From NCBI RefSeq assembly GCF_008704715.1, contig NZ_CP023689.1, positions 8,742,001 to 8,806,000 of the forward strand: a stretch of DNA of 64,000 bases, read 5' to 3'. Both the position numbers and the translations under genes were made by a program. Below, in pieces: positions 32,465 through 40,777 of this stretch. Each line of letters begins with the position of its first letter. The stretch's first letter is position 1. This DNA comes from Streptomyces chartreusis. Lineage in GTDB: Bacteria > Actinomycetota > Actinomycetes > Streptomycetales > Streptomycetaceae. The notes beneath the pieces were generated by a model. It was given only the letters and a program-made list of their open reading frames with translations, did not search any database and was not told the DNA's origin.

Positions 32465-33427
32465 ATGCATGCCGGACTGAGGATCACCGCGTTCGCCGCC
32501 GCACTGGCCGCGACCTTCGGCACCGCCTACGGCGTGGGCAAGGGTGTCGACCCGGTCGTGGAGGACCCCGCGCCCGCCCGTCACGAGAGCCACGGCGAGG
32601 CGAAGCCGGACGCGGAAGGCGCGGGCGGTCACGGCGGGCACGAGACGGCGCCGGCGGGCGGACTCCAGATCTCCGAGGGCGGCTACACCCTCGACCTGCG
32701 GACCCCGACCGTCACCGCCGGGAAGCGCACCGAGCTGAGCTTCGCCATCCGTGACAGTGCCGGCCGTGCGGTCACCGCCTATCAGCGCGAACACGAGAAG
32801 GAACTGCACCTCATCGTCGCCTCACGCGACCTGGTCACCTACCGCCACCTGCACCCCACCCGTGCCGCCGACGGCACCTGGAGCATCCCCGTCGAACTGC
32901 CCCGGGCGGGCGGCTACCGCGTCTTCGCCGACTTCACCCCGGCGAAGAAGGGCGCGGAGAACCTCACCCTCGGCGCGGACCTGGCCGCCGCCGGCTCCTT
33001 CGAGCCGCTGGGGATGCCCGCACCGAACGGCACCGCGAAGATCCACGGCTACGAGGTCCGCCTCGACGGCGGCCTGCGCCCGGGCAAGGCGAGCGAACTC
33101 AAGCTGAACGTCTCCCGCGACGGCCGCCCGGTGAAGAACCTCCAGCCCTACCTGGGCGCCTACGGCCACCTGGTGGCCCTGCGTTCCGGCGACCTCGCCT
33201 ACCTCCACGTCCACCCCAACGGCGAACCCGGCGACGGCAGCACGAAGCCCGGCCCGCAGATCTCGTTCACGGCCACGGCCCCGAGCAGCGGCACCTACCG
33301 TCTGTTCCTCGACTTCAAGCACGAGGGCAAGGTCCACACCGCGGAGTTCACGGTGCGGGCCGGTGGGGCGACGACCGCCACCGAGGCCCCCGCGCACGAC
33401 GAAGGGACCGAGGGGCACGGCCACTGA
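32465..33427 (+). CDS. Secreted His-rich copper-binding protein
   Basis: A 320-residue exported protein. FAAALAATFGTAYGVG is the signal or anchor helix. The early mature part and the C-terminus are rich in His (PARHESHGEAKPD, GGHGGHETA, and DEGTEGHGH at the end), likely metal ligands. Two beta-sandwich stretches follow: ELSFAIRDSAGRAVTAYQREHEKELHLIVASRDL (split) with TYRHLHPTRAADGTW, and NLQPYLGAYGHLVALRSGDLAYLHVHPNG. The paired HLIVAS/HLHP and GHLVALR/YLHVHP segments suggest an internal duplication resembling FixH/CopC-like domains. It is divergent from copZ and shares its operators, so it should be induced by copper and sequester or oxidise it outside the cell. Confidence 0.8.
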   Translation: MHAGLRITAFAAALAATFGTAYGVGKGVDPVVEDPAPARHESHGEAKPDAEGAGGHGGHETAPAGGLQISEGGYTLDLRTPTVTAGKRTELSFAIRDSAGRAVTAYQREHEKELHLIVASRDLVTYRHLHPTRAADGTWSIPVELPRAGGYRVFADFTPAKKGAENLTLGADLAAAGSFEPLGMPAPNGTAKIHGYEVRLDGGLRPGKASELKLNVSRDGRPVKNLQPYLGAYGHLVALRSGDLAYLHVHPNGEPGDGSTKPGPQISFTATAPSSGTYRLFLDFKHEGKVHTAEFTVRAGGATTATEAPAHDEGTEGHGH

Positions 33428-33436
33428 GGACTCGTG

Positions 33437-33469
33437 CCCCGGCCGCCGGGCAGCCCCCGGCGGCCGGGG
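33437..33469. terminator. Perfect 14-bp hairpin between convergent genes
   Basis: CCCCGGCCGCCGGG (33437-33450) pairs perfectly with 33456-33469 around CAGCC. It lies in the 42-base gap between the copper protein and the isochorismatase-like gene and ends exactly at the latter's stop codon. Confidence 0.85.
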
Positions 33470-34117
33470 TCAGACCGCTTCCGCCGCGGGCGCGACGAGG
33501 CCGAAGAGCGTCACCACCCGGTCCGTGGACGTCACCGCCCCGCACGTGTCCGCCACCCACTCCAGCGCGAAGCCGTGGCTCCCGGCCGACGCGTCGGCGA
33601 CGGCGTCCGCCACGACGAACGGCTCCAGGTCCTGAACCCAGGCGTCCGCGGCGGTCATCAGCACCCCGACCCGGGCGAACAGCCCCGCGATCACGACCTG
33701 GTCCCGCCGCAGGTCGCGCAACCGGCCCTCCAGCCGGGTCCGGGCGAACGCGCTGTGCTTGCGGGCCGTGAGCACCGCGTCCCCGGTGCGCGGCTCGACC
33801 TGCTCGGCGAACGCCTCGCCGTCCTGGTCGTCCGGCGCCCCGGACCGCCGTACATAGGTGGCGGGTCCGCGCTCCCCGGCCGGAACCGAATGGATGATGG
33901 GCACGCCCGCGGCATGCGCCGCGTCCACCAACCGGCCCGCATTGGCGAGGAGTTCGGCGACCGGGGCACCTTCCTCCGCCAGGACGCGTACGAAGCGTCT
34001 TTGCAGGTTGAGGACCACGAGCGCCGCACGTTCCGGATCGAGGGTCCATCCCGTGGTGTCGTCGGGCAGCATCGCGGGGGTCGGCATCACGTACGGGAAG
34101 ATCGAGCCAGGCGTCAT
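33470..34117 (-). CDS. Isochorismatase-fold protein lacking canonical catalytic Asp and Lys
   Basis: A 215-residue cytosolic protein that aligns by eye along its whole length with isochorismatases (EntB N-domain, PhzD): MPTPAMLPDDTTGWTLDPERAAL (split), VVLNLQRRFVRVLA, VLTARKHSAFARTRLEGRLRDL, VVIAGLFARVGVLMTAADAW and FVVADAVADASAGSHGFALEWVADTC. In the known enzymes the active Asp is in HDMQ; here the position is Asn37 (VVLNLQ). The catalytic Lys of LTKWRYSAF is Ala118 here, with a Lys two residues later. Gly151 at the nucleophile position is normal for the isochorismatase branch. An iron box 37 bases upstream ties it to iron limitation. ATG 34117 has GGAGGG. No siderophore synthesis genes are adjacent. 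Confidence 0.82.
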   Translation of the reverse strand: MTPGSIFPYVMPTPAMLPDDTTGWTLDPERAALVVLNLQRRFVRVLAEEGAPVAELLANAGRLVDAAHAAGVPIIHSVPAGERGPATYVRRSGAPDDQDGEAFAEQVEPRTGDAVLTARKHSAFARTRLEGRLRDLRRDQVVIAGLFARVGVLMTAADAWVQDLEPFVVADAVADASAGSHGFALEWVADTCGAVTSTDRVVTLFGLVAPAAEAV

Positions 34118-34153
34118 CTCGGGTTGCCCTCCGGGCGAGTTGGGGAACCCTAT

Positions 34154-34172
34154 TTAGGTTAGCCTCACCTAA
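34154..34172 (-). promoter_or_regulatory. Iron box (DmdR1/IdeR/DtxR type)
   Basis: TTAGGTTAGCCTCACCTAA matches the 19-bp DtxR-family box TTAGGTTAGGCTAACCTAA at all but two positions. It sits just upstream of the isochorismatase-like gene, so iron-bound DmdR1-type repressor should silence that gene when iron is plentiful. Confidence 0.9.
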
Positions 34173-34208
34173 GTTCGATGTCTGCTCGATAACCGGCGCG
34201 AACCCGCC

Positions 34209-36044
34209 TCATCCGAGAGCGCGGTCCAGGTTGAACGCGGCACTGATCAGGGACAGATGCGTGAACGCCTGTGGGAAGTTGCCCTGTTGCTCGCCGGTGT
34301 GGCTGATCTCCTCGGCGTACAGGCCCAGATGGTTGGCGTACGTCAGCATCTTCTCGAAGGCGAGGCGCGCCTCGTCGACCCGGCCGGCCCGGACCATCGC
34401 CTCGACGTACCAGAACGAGCAGATGGAGAACGTGCCCTCGTCGCCGCGCAGTCCGTCGGGGCTGGCCTCAGGGTCGTAGCGGTAGACCAGCGAGTCGGAC
34501 ACCAGGTCCTCGGTGAGGGCGTCGAGGGTGGACAGCCACTTCGGGTCGGTCGGCGCGATGAACTTCGCCATCGGCATCATCAGCACCGCCGCGTCCAGTA
34601 CGTCGCTGTCCTCGCACTGGACGAAGGCCTGGCGCGTCTCGGACCAGCCCCGGCTCATGATCCGCCGGTAGATCCTGTCCCGGCACTCCTGCCAGCGCGG
34701 CAGTTCGGCGGGCAGGCCGCGGCGGTTGGCCATCCGGATGCCCCGCTCGATCGCCACCCAGCACATCAGCCGCGAGTACAGGAAGTTCTTGCGGCCGCCG
34801 CGGGTCTCCCAGATTCCCTCGTCGGGCTGGTCCCAGTTCTCGCAGACCCAGTCCACCAGCGCGCACACGTTGTCCCACTGGTCGCTGGAGATGGGCTGCG
34901 CCCACTTGTCGTACAGGTAGATCGAGTCGATCAGCGCCCCGTAGATGTCGAGCTGGAGCTGGTCGGAGGCGGCGTTGCCGACCCGCACCGGGGCGGAGCC
35001 GAGATGGCCCTCCAGATGGTCGAGTTCACGCTCGGGCAGATCGGTGCGACCGTCGATGCCGTACATGATCTGCAACGGTCCCGCGGGCGAGCCGTCGCCG
35101 CGGCTGACGTGCTCGGTCAGGAACCGCATGAAGGCCTCGGCCTCGGTCGTGAAGCCAAGCCGCAGCATCGCGTACACGCAGAAGGCGGCGTCGCGCACCC
35201 ACATGTACCGGTAGTCCCAGTTGCGTTCGCCGCCGACCTGCTCGGGCAGGCTCGTCGTCGGTGCCGCGACGATCGCGCCGGTGGGCGCGTAGGTGAGGAG
35301 CTTCAGGGTCAGCGCCGAGCGGTGCACCATCTCCCGCCAGCGGCCCCGGTACTTGGAGGCGGACAGCCAGCGCCGCCAGTACGCCACCGTGCTGTTGAAC
35401 TGCGTCTCGGCCTCGGTCCGCGCGCACCGCTTCAGCGCGAGCGCCCCGCCGACCTGGTCGAGCGCCAGCACCGCCGACTCGCCCTGGGAGAGCTTGAAGT
35501 CGGCGTGCACGTCCGGCCCGTCGATCTCCAGCGGCACGGTGGAGGTCAGCCCGAGGGCCAGCTCCTCCGACTCGAAGACCGCCACCTCGCCGTCCATGCG
35601 GACGGTGTGCGTCCGGGTGCCGTAGTCGAAGCGGGGCGCGACCCGGGTGCGGAACGGGATGGAGCCGCGTACGCACACCACGCGCCGGATCAGTCGGTGC
35701 CGCTCGACCTCGGCCGGCTCGCCGTCGACCGGCATGAAGTCCTGCACCTCGCCGACGCCGTCCTCGGTGAAGAACCTGGTGATCAGGACGTTCGTGTCGG
35801 GGAAGTAGAACTGCTTGGTCCGGGCCGGCACGGAGGCCGCCAGCTCGAAGCAGCCGCCCCGCTCGGCGTCCAGGATCGCCGCGAACACGCTGGGCGCGTC
35901 GAAGGACGGGCAGCAGTACCAGTCGATCGTGCCGTCGATGCCCACCAGGGCCACGCTGCGCAGGTCGCCGATCAGGCCGTGATCGGCGATCGGCACGTAC
36001 CGCGACGCCCCCGGTGTGCCCGTCTCGATCGGAGTAGTGCTCAT
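34209..36044 (-). CDS. Glycoside hydrolase family 15 protein (glucoamylase/trehalase-like)
   Basis: A 611-residue cytosolic enzyme without signal peptide. The N-terminal beta domain opens YVPIADHGLIGDLRSVALVG and IDGTIDWYCCPSFDAPSVFA, the hallmark of bacterial GH15 proteins. The (alpha/alpha)6 barrel contains TTSLPEQVGGERNWDYRYMW, VRDAAFCVYAMLRLGF and the general-acid region QPDEGIWETRGGRKNFLYS with its Glu; the later IAPTDPKWLSTLDAL and EEGTFSICSFWYVE-like DEGTFSICSFWYVE carries the second acid. Actinobacterial members include trehalases and glucoamylases, and these cannot be told apart here. It probably hydrolyses alpha-glucosidic bonds in trehalose or glycogen fragments. It is transcribed alone. 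Confidence 0.93.
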   Translation of the reverse strand: MSTTPIETGTPGASRYVPIADHGLIGDLRSVALVGIDGTIDWYCCPSFDAPSVFAAILDAERGGCFELAASVPARTKQFYFPDTNVLITRFFTEDGVGEVQDFMPVDGEPAEVERHRLIRRVVCVRGSIPFRTRVAPRFDYGTRTHTVRMDGEVAVFESEELALGLTSTVPLEIDGPDVHADFKLSQGESAVLALDQVGGALALKRCARTEAETQFNSTVAYWRRWLSASKYRGRWREMVHRSALTLKLLTYAPTGAIVAAPTTSLPEQVGGERNWDYRYMWVRDAAFCVYAMLRLGFTTEAEAFMRFLTEHVSRGDGSPAGPLQIMYGIDGRTDLPERELDHLEGHLGSAPVRVGNAASDQLQLDIYGALIDSIYLYDKWAQPISSDQWDNVCALVDWVCENWDQPDEGIWETRGGRKNFLYSRLMCWVAIERGIRMANRRGLPAELPRWQECRDRIYRRIMSRGWSETRQAFVQCEDSDVLDAAVLMMPMAKFIAPTDPKWLSTLDALTEDLVSDSLVYRYDPEASPDGLRGDEGTFSICSFWYVEAMVRAGRVDEARLAFEKMLTYANHLGLYAEEISHTGEQQGNFPQAFTHLSLISAAFNLDRALG

Positions 36045-36138
36045 CGCAGCCTCCCTGGCCCGCCATGCGCCTCGCTCCCAGCGTAGGTGGAATCGGCCGG
36101 GGGAGGGGCGGGGCGGCGGGATCCCGGGGCGCCGGGGC

Positions 36139-36918
36139 TCAGACGGCGATGACCCGCAGGCCCGCCTCCTCGAAGCGGCGCAGGGTCTCCGGGTCGGCCG
36201 CCGTGTCCGTGACCAGCGTGTCCACCACCTCGGTCGCGCAGATCCGGGCGAAGGCGCGCCGGCCCAGCTTGCTGGAGTCCGCGGCCACGATCACCCGCTC
36301 GGCGCGCTCGCACAGCAGCCGGTTGATCGCGGCCTCCGCCTCGTCGTGCGCGGCTGCGCCGTGCGCGCTGTCGAAGGCGACGACACCGAGCACCGCCACG
36401 TCGATCGTGATCTGGCCCAGCACGCCGTCCGCGAGCGGCCCGATGAGCTCGTACGACTGCGGGCGGGCGACCCCGCCGGTGACCACGATCTTGAACTGGG
36501 GGCGCACGGCCAGCTCATTGGCGATGTTGAGGGCGTTTGTCACGACGGTCAGCGCGGGCGAGCCCGAGGTCAGGTCGCTGCGCACCGCCAAGGCGCGGGC
36601 CACCTCCGTGGTCGTCGTGCCGCCGGTCAGCCCGACGGCCTCGCCGGGCGCGATCAGATCGGCCACCGCCTTGGCGACGCGCTGCTTCTCGGTGGCGTGC
36701 CGGGCGGTCTTGTAGCGCAGCGGCAGCTCGTACGACACTCCGTGCACCACCGCGCCGCCCCGGGTGCGCACGAGCATCTGCTGCTCGGCCAGCTGGTCGA
36801 AGTCGCGGCGGATGGTGGCGGACGACACCGCCAGCTCGGCGGCCGCCTCCTCGACGTCCAGCCGGCCCCGCTCGACGAGCAGCTCCAGCAGCGCCTTCCA
36901 GCGGGCGTCGCGCGACAT
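36139..36918 (-). CDS. DeoR family regulator (AgaR-like)
   Basis: A 259-residue repressor. The N-terminal winged helix is RWKALLELLVERGRLDVEEAAAELAVSSATIRRDFDQL (split), matching the DeoR signature, and the C-terminal sugar-phosphate sensor domain has VGLTGGTTTTEVARAL, LTVVTNALNIANELA, VVTGGVARPQSYELIGPLA and VIVAADSSKLGRRAFARI. ATG 36918 is preceded by GGAGG; the in-frame ATG at 36939 is less likely. It is divergent from the SIS/aldolase genes and its likely operator is the direct-repeat region at 36985-37023. It should respond to a sugar phosphate made by that pathway. Confidence 0.9.
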   Translation of the reverse strand: MSRDARWKALLELLVERGRLDVEEAAAELAVSSATIRRDFDQLAEQQMLVRTRGGAVVHGVSYELPLRYKTARHATEKQRVAKAVADLIAPGEAVGLTGGTTTTEVARALAVRSDLTSGSPALTVVTNALNIANELAVRPQFKIVVTGGVARPQSYELIGPLADGVLGQITIDVAVLGVVAFDSAHGAAAHDEAEAAINRLLCERAERVIVAADSSKLGRRAFARICATEVVDTLVTDTAADPETLRRFEEAGLRVIAV

Positions 36919-36984
36919 CGAGCCTCCATTTCTCGGCATTCCTCGACCTGGCGGCGACCTTATCCCACCCCCGAAACCGTCGAG

Positions 36985-37023
36985 TGCTTGATTCTGCTTG
37001 AAAGCTCGCTATATCTTGCAAGA
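36985..37023 (+). promoter_or_regulatory. Promoter and DeoR-type operator of the SIS/aldolase operon
   Basis: TTGATT (36988-36993) and TATATC (37010-37015) form a promoter with a 16-base spacer. Direct repeats TGCTTGA at 36985-36991 and 36995-37001 (10-bp spacing) overlap the -35 and spacer, and a palindrome TCTTGCAAGA (37014-37023) follows the -10. Multiple CTTG-containing repeats are usual for DeoR-family operators, so the neighbouring regulator is the likely ligand. Confidence 0.7.
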
Positions 37024-37089
37024 AAAAGCATGAAGGTTCATGGAAGTCAGTTCGCGAAGCCAGTTCGTGGAAGCCAGGAGGACGGCGGC

Positions 37090-37971
37090 ATGACGCATGT
37101 CGAGGACGAGCTCAACAGCCAGCCCGAGTGCTGGGCACGCGCCGCGGGCGAGGCCGCCGGCCTCGGCGGGGCGCTGCCGCTGCCGGGGGAGCGGGTCGCG
37201 GTCGTCGGCTGCGGGACCTCGTACTTCATGGCGCAGGCGTTCGCGGCCCTGCGCGAGGGCGCGGGCCAGGGCGAGACCGACGCCTTCGCCGCGTCGGAGT
37301 TCCCGGCCGGACGGATGTACGACCGAGTCCTCGCCCTGACCCGGTCCGGCACCACCACCGAAGTCCTGCACCTGCTGGCGGGGTTGGAGGGGCACACGCG
37401 CACCACGGCGATCACCGCCGACCCGGACACACCCGTGATGGCGGCCGCCGACGAGATCGTCGTCCTCGACTACGCCGACGAACGGTCCGTCGTGCAGACC
37501 CGCTTCGCGACCACCGCCCTCACCCTGCTCCGCGCCCACCTCGGCCTGCACCCCGACGCCGCGGTGGCCGACGCGCGCACCGCACTCGCCGCCGACCTGC
37601 CCGAAGGGCTCGTGGAATGCGGCCAGTTCACCTTCCTCGGGCGCGGCTGGACCGTGGGGCTGGCGAACGAGGCCGGGCTGAAGATGCGCGAGGCGTCCCT
37701 GTCCTGGACCGAGGCCTACCCGGCCATGGAGTACCGGCACGGCCCGATCAGCATCACCACCGCCGGCACCGCCACCTGGATGTTCGGCGAGGCACCCGAG
37801 GGGCTCGCCGAACAGGTGCGTGCGACCGGGGGACTGTGGATCGAGGGCCGTCTCGACCCGCTCGCCGAACTCGTCCGTGCCCAGCGGCTCGCGGTCGCCG
37901 TCGCCGCGGCCCGCGGCCTCGACCCGGACCGGCCGCGCCACCTCACCCGGTCCGTGATCCTCGCCCCCTGA
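37090..37971 (+). CDS. SIS-domain sugar isomerase/deaminase (AgaS-like)
   Basis: A 293-residue cytosolic protein with two sugar-isomerase domains. VAVVGCGTSYFMAQAFAAL, LALTRSGTTTEVLHLLAGL and GQFTFLGRGWTVGLANEAGLK are the phosphate-binding Ser/Thr loops, and MREASLSWTEAYPAMEYRHGP is the catalytic Glu/His segment as in AgaS and GlmS-type domains. It probably deaminates or isomerises an amino-sugar phosphate. ATG 37090 has AGGAGG upstream; the in-frame ATG at 37030 overlaps the operator region and is rejected. The aldolase gene follows 36 bases later. Confidence 0.87.
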   Translation: MTHVEDELNSQPECWARAAGEAAGLGGALPLPGERVAVVGCGTSYFMAQAFAALREGAGQGETDAFAASEFPAGRMYDRVLALTRSGTTTEVLHLLAGLEGHTRTTAITADPDTPVMAAADEIVVLDYADERSVVQTRFATTALTLLRAHLGLHPDAAVADARTALAADLPEGLVECGQFTFLGRGWTVGLANEAGLKMREASLSWTEAYPAMEYRHGPISITTAGTATWMFGEAPEGLAEQVRATGGLWIEGRLDPLAELVRAQRLAVAVAAARGLDPDRPRHLTRSVILAP

Positions 37972-38007
37972 CGCGCCCCGGTACGGAAGCAGGAGAAAGG
38001 ACAGGCC

Positions 38008-38862
38008 GTGCCCCTCTCGACCACCGGCGAGCTCATCACCCGCGCCGCCGCAGCCCGTTCAGCCGTCGCCGCGTTCAACGTCATCACCCTGGAGCATGTC
38101 GAGGCCGTCATCGCCGGTGCGGAGTCGGCCGGTTCGCCCGTCGTCCTCCAGGTCAGCGAGAACGCCGTCAAGTTCCGCTACGGACGGCTGCTGCCGCTGG
38201 CCCGCGCGGCCGTCGCCGCCGCCGAACGCGCCGACGTCCCCGTCGCGCTGCACCTCGACCACGTCCAGAGCGACGACCTGCTGCGCCAGGCCCCGGACGC
38301 CGGGTTCAGCTCGGTGATGTACGACGCGGCCCGACTGCCGTACCTGGACAACCTCGCCGCGACGAAGGCGGCCGTCGACTGGGCGCACGCCCAAGGGCTG
38401 TGGATCGAGGCCGAGTTGGGTCGCCTCGGCGGCAAGAACGGCGAGCCGCCTCTGGACGCCCACGCCCCCGGAGCCCGCACCGACCCCGTCGAGGCGCACG
38501 CCTTCGTCGCCGACTCCGGCACCGACGCCCTGGCCGTCGCCGTCGGCAGCTCGCACGCCATGACGACCCGCACCGCCACCCTCGACCACGAACTCCTGAA
38601 GCGCCTCGCCGCCGCCCTGGACGTCCCTCTGGTCCTGCACGGCTCTTCCGGCGTCCCCGACGGCGAACTGGCCGCGGCCGTCGCGGGCGGCATCGCCAAG
38701 GTCAACGTCGGCACCGCCCTCAACATCGCCATGACAAGCGCGATCCGCGACTTCCTCGCGGCCCACCCGGAGGCGGTCGACTCACGCAAGTACCTGAGCG
38801 TCGGCCGCGAGGCGATGGTGCGCGCGGTGGCCGACATCATCGGGGTGCTTCAGGCTCACTGA
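38008..38862 (+). CDS. Class II aldolase (fructose/tagatose-bisphosphate aldolase, KbaY/GatY-like)
   Basis: A 284-residue zinc-dependent aldolase. VAAFNVITLEHVEAVIAGAE opens the barrel; VALHLDHVQSDDLLRQAPDAGF contains the Asp and His of the zinc site (LHLDH), GLWIEAELGRLGGKNG and VGSSHAM provide further ligands, and LVLHGSSGVPDGEL carries the last His. VAGGIAKVNVGTALNIAMT is the phosphate-binding end. With a DeoR-type regulator and SIS protein beside it, the set resembles the AgaR-AgaS-KbaY part of N-acetylgalactosamine/tagatose catabolism, though the kinase, deacetylase and transporter are absent. GTG 38008 follows GGAG and AAAGGA. Confidence 0.9.
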   Translation: MPLSTTGELITRAAAARSAVAAFNVITLEHVEAVIAGAESAGSPVVLQVSENAVKFRYGRLLPLARAAVAAAERADVPVALHLDHVQSDDLLRQAPDAGFSSVMYDAARLPYLDNLAATKAAVDWAHAQGLWIEAELGRLGGKNGEPPLDAHAPGARTDPVEAHAFVADSGTDALAVAVGSSHAMTTRTATLDHELLKRLAAALDVPLVLHGSSGVPDGELAAAVAGGIAKVNVGTALNIAMTSAIRDFLAAHPEAVDSRKYLSVGREAMVRAVADIIGVLQAH

Positions 38863-38877
38863 CCCGGGCCGCGCCGG

Positions 38878-40023
38878 TTAGCGCTTGACGGCGCGCAGCA
38901 CCACGAACTTCGGGTCCCCGGCGACCAGTTCACTGTTCCCGAACAGCCGCCGCAGCTTCACGTGGTACCCGAGATGCCGGTTGCCGATCACCCACAGCTC
39001 GCCGCCCGGCCGGAGCGCGCGCTTGGCGCCCGTGAACATGCGCCAGGCCGTCGCGTCCGTCGTCGCCTGGTGCGAATGGAACGGGGGGTTGTTCAGGACG
39101 AGGTCGACAGTGCCGCTGGGCACGCCCGCCATCCCGTCGCCCACCCGGAACTCGGCGTGCCCGGGCACCCCGTTGGCCCGGTACGTCGCCTCCGCCGAGG
39201 CCACGGCCTGGAACGACTCGTCCACGAACAGCACCTCGGCCTCGGGATTGGCCAACCCGACCGCCGTACCGACGATGCCGTTGCCGCACCCGAGGTCCAC
39301 CACCCGCTGCGCGCCCTTGCCGTCCGGCAGATGCCCCAGGAAGAACCGCGTCCCGATGTCGAGCCGGTCGGCGCAGAAGACGCCCGCGTGATTGACGACC
39401 CTGCCCTGCGAGACGGTGCCGATGCCGTCGGGGAGCGTGTAGGCGTACGGCCAGGGGTTGGCGGCCCGCTCCAGGGACGGCTCGGGCGTGCAGAAGATCA
39501 GCCTGGCCTTCCGCTCCGCGAGCGAGGTGCGGGTCGGGCCGAGGATCCGCTCGAACAGCTGGAGCGTCGAGGTGTGGATCTCCTTCACCATGCCCGTGCC
39601 GACCACCACCGTGCCCTCGTGCACCGCGGGCGCCAGCCTCTGCAGCTGGTCCTCCAGCAGCGCCAGGCTCTTCGGCACCCGCACCAGCAGGACGTCGACA
39701 CGGTCCGGCGGCGCGTCCTGCGTGGTGAGCAGCCGGACCGTGCCGGGCTCGACGCCGTGCCGGGCGAGGTTGGCGCGGGTGGCCTCCTGCGTCAGGTACG
39801 AGTCCGTGATCTGCGCCGGCCGGTGCGCGGCGAGCGCCGTGACCAGCGCGCCCCAGCGGTCGCCGACGACCACGACCGTGCCGGACAGCGGGATCTCCTG
39901 CTCCGCCAGATGCCTGAGGAGGTACTCGTCGGAGGCGTCCCAGGCGCGCAGCCGCTCGCGCGGGTCCTCGGGGAAACGGGTCAGAGCCAGGTCGCCCCAG
40001 GGCGTCGTCATACGGTCGTTCAT
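38878..40023 (-). CDS. RlmG/RsmC-like rRNA (guanine-N2) methyltransferase
   Basis: A 381-residue two-domain methyltransferase. The N-terminal half (TVVVVGDRWGALVTALAAHRP, PKSLALLEDQLQRLAP) is the degenerate, non-catalytic Rossmann domain of RlmG/RsmC. The C-terminal half is catalytic: RVVDLGCGNGIVGTAVGLA (about residues 240-258) binds SAM, FVDESFQAVASAEAT follows, and LVLNNPPFHSHQATTDATAW carries the NPPF motif for guanine N2. It should modify G1835 of 23S rRNA or G1207 of 16S rRNA. It converges on the aldolase gene with a 15-base gap. Start ATG 40023; ATG 40011 is also possible. Confidence 0.88.
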   Translation of the reverse strand: MNDRMTTPWGDLALTRFPEDPRERLRAWDASDEYLLRHLAEQEIPLSGTVVVVGDRWGALVTALAAHRPAQITDSYLTQEATRANLARHGVEPGTVRLLTTQDAPPDRVDVLLVRVPKSLALLEDQLQRLAPAVHEGTVVVGTGMVKEIHTSTLQLFERILGPTRTSLAERKARLIFCTPEPSLERAANPWPYAYTLPDGIGTVSQGRVVNHAGVFCADRLDIGTRFFLGHLPDGKGAQRVVDLGCGNGIVGTAVGLANPEAEVLFVDESFQAVASAEATYRANGVPGHAEFRVGDGMAGVPSGTVDLVLNNPPFHSHQATTDATAWRMFTGAKRALRPGGELWVIGNRHLGYHVKLRRLFGNSELVAGDPKFVVLRAVKR

Positions 40024-40096
40024 CGTGCGTCCAGGCTAGCCGAGCCGCAGCTCACGGCCGGTGGGGAGGCAGGGCCGGTGGGGGAGGATGGGAGGC

Positions 40097-40741
40097 ATGG
40101 ACGCCGAGCTGTTCCCCCGGGAGCGTACGGAGGTGGCGCCGGGCGCGGTGCATCTGCCGGGCTGGCTGGACCCGCCGGCCCAGCGCGAGCTGCTGGAAGC
40201 CTGCCGTGACTGGGCCCGCCCACCGGCCGGCCTGCGCACGGTCCGCACCCCCGGCGGCGGCACCATGACCGCCCGGCAGGTCTGCCTGGGGTGGCACTGG
40301 TACCCCTACGCCTACGCCCGCACGGTCGTTGACGGCGACGGCAGCCCGGTGAAGCCGTTCCCCGAGTGGCTCGGCGAGCTGGGCCGTCGCGCGGTGCGGG
40401 ACACCCTGGGCGAGCCGCACGCCGCGCCCTACGACATCGCGCTGATCAACTTCTACGGCGCCGACGCCCGCATGGGCATGCACCGTGACAGCGACGAGAA
40501 GTCGCACGCGCCGGTCGTGTCCCTGAGCCTCGGCGACACCTGCGTCTTCCGCTTCGGCAACACCGAGACCCGGACGCGGCCCTACACGGACGTCGAGCTG
40601 CGCAGCGGCGACCTGTTCGTGTTCGGCGGCCCCGCCAGGCTCGCCCACCACGGCGTACCGAAGGTGTACCCGGACACCGCACCCCCGGAGTTGGGGCTGA
40701 CCGGGCGACTCAACATCACGCTCAGGGTGAGCGGGCTGTAG
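40097..40741 (+). CDS. alkB: AlkB-like 2-oxoglutarate/Fe(II)-dependent DNA repair dioxygenase
   Basis: A 214-residue demethylase. VCLGWHWYPYAYARTV and LINFYGADARMGMHRDSDE hold the substrate region and the HxD iron ligands; PVVSLSLGDTCVFRFG is the next strand, GGPARLAHHGVPKV supplies the third ligand His, and RLNITLRVSGL the Arg that binds 2-oxoglutarate. It directly reverses 1-methyladenine and 3-methylcytosine in DNA. ATG 40097 is preceded by GGGAGG. It is divergent from the RlmG-like gene, separated by 73 bases. Confidence 0.92.
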   Translation: MDAELFPRERTEVAPGAVHLPGWLDPPAQRELLEACRDWARPPAGLRTVRTPGGGTMTARQVCLGWHWYPYAYARTVVDGDGSPVKPFPEWLGELGRRAVRDTLGEPHAAPYDIALINFYGADARMGMHRDSDEKSHAPVVSLSLGDTCVFRFGNTETRTRPYTDVELRSGDLFVFGGPARLAHHGVPKVYPDTAPPELGLTGRLNITLRVSGL

Positions 40742-40777
40742 GCCGTCACGCTCGCGGATCATGGGAGACTCGCCCTC

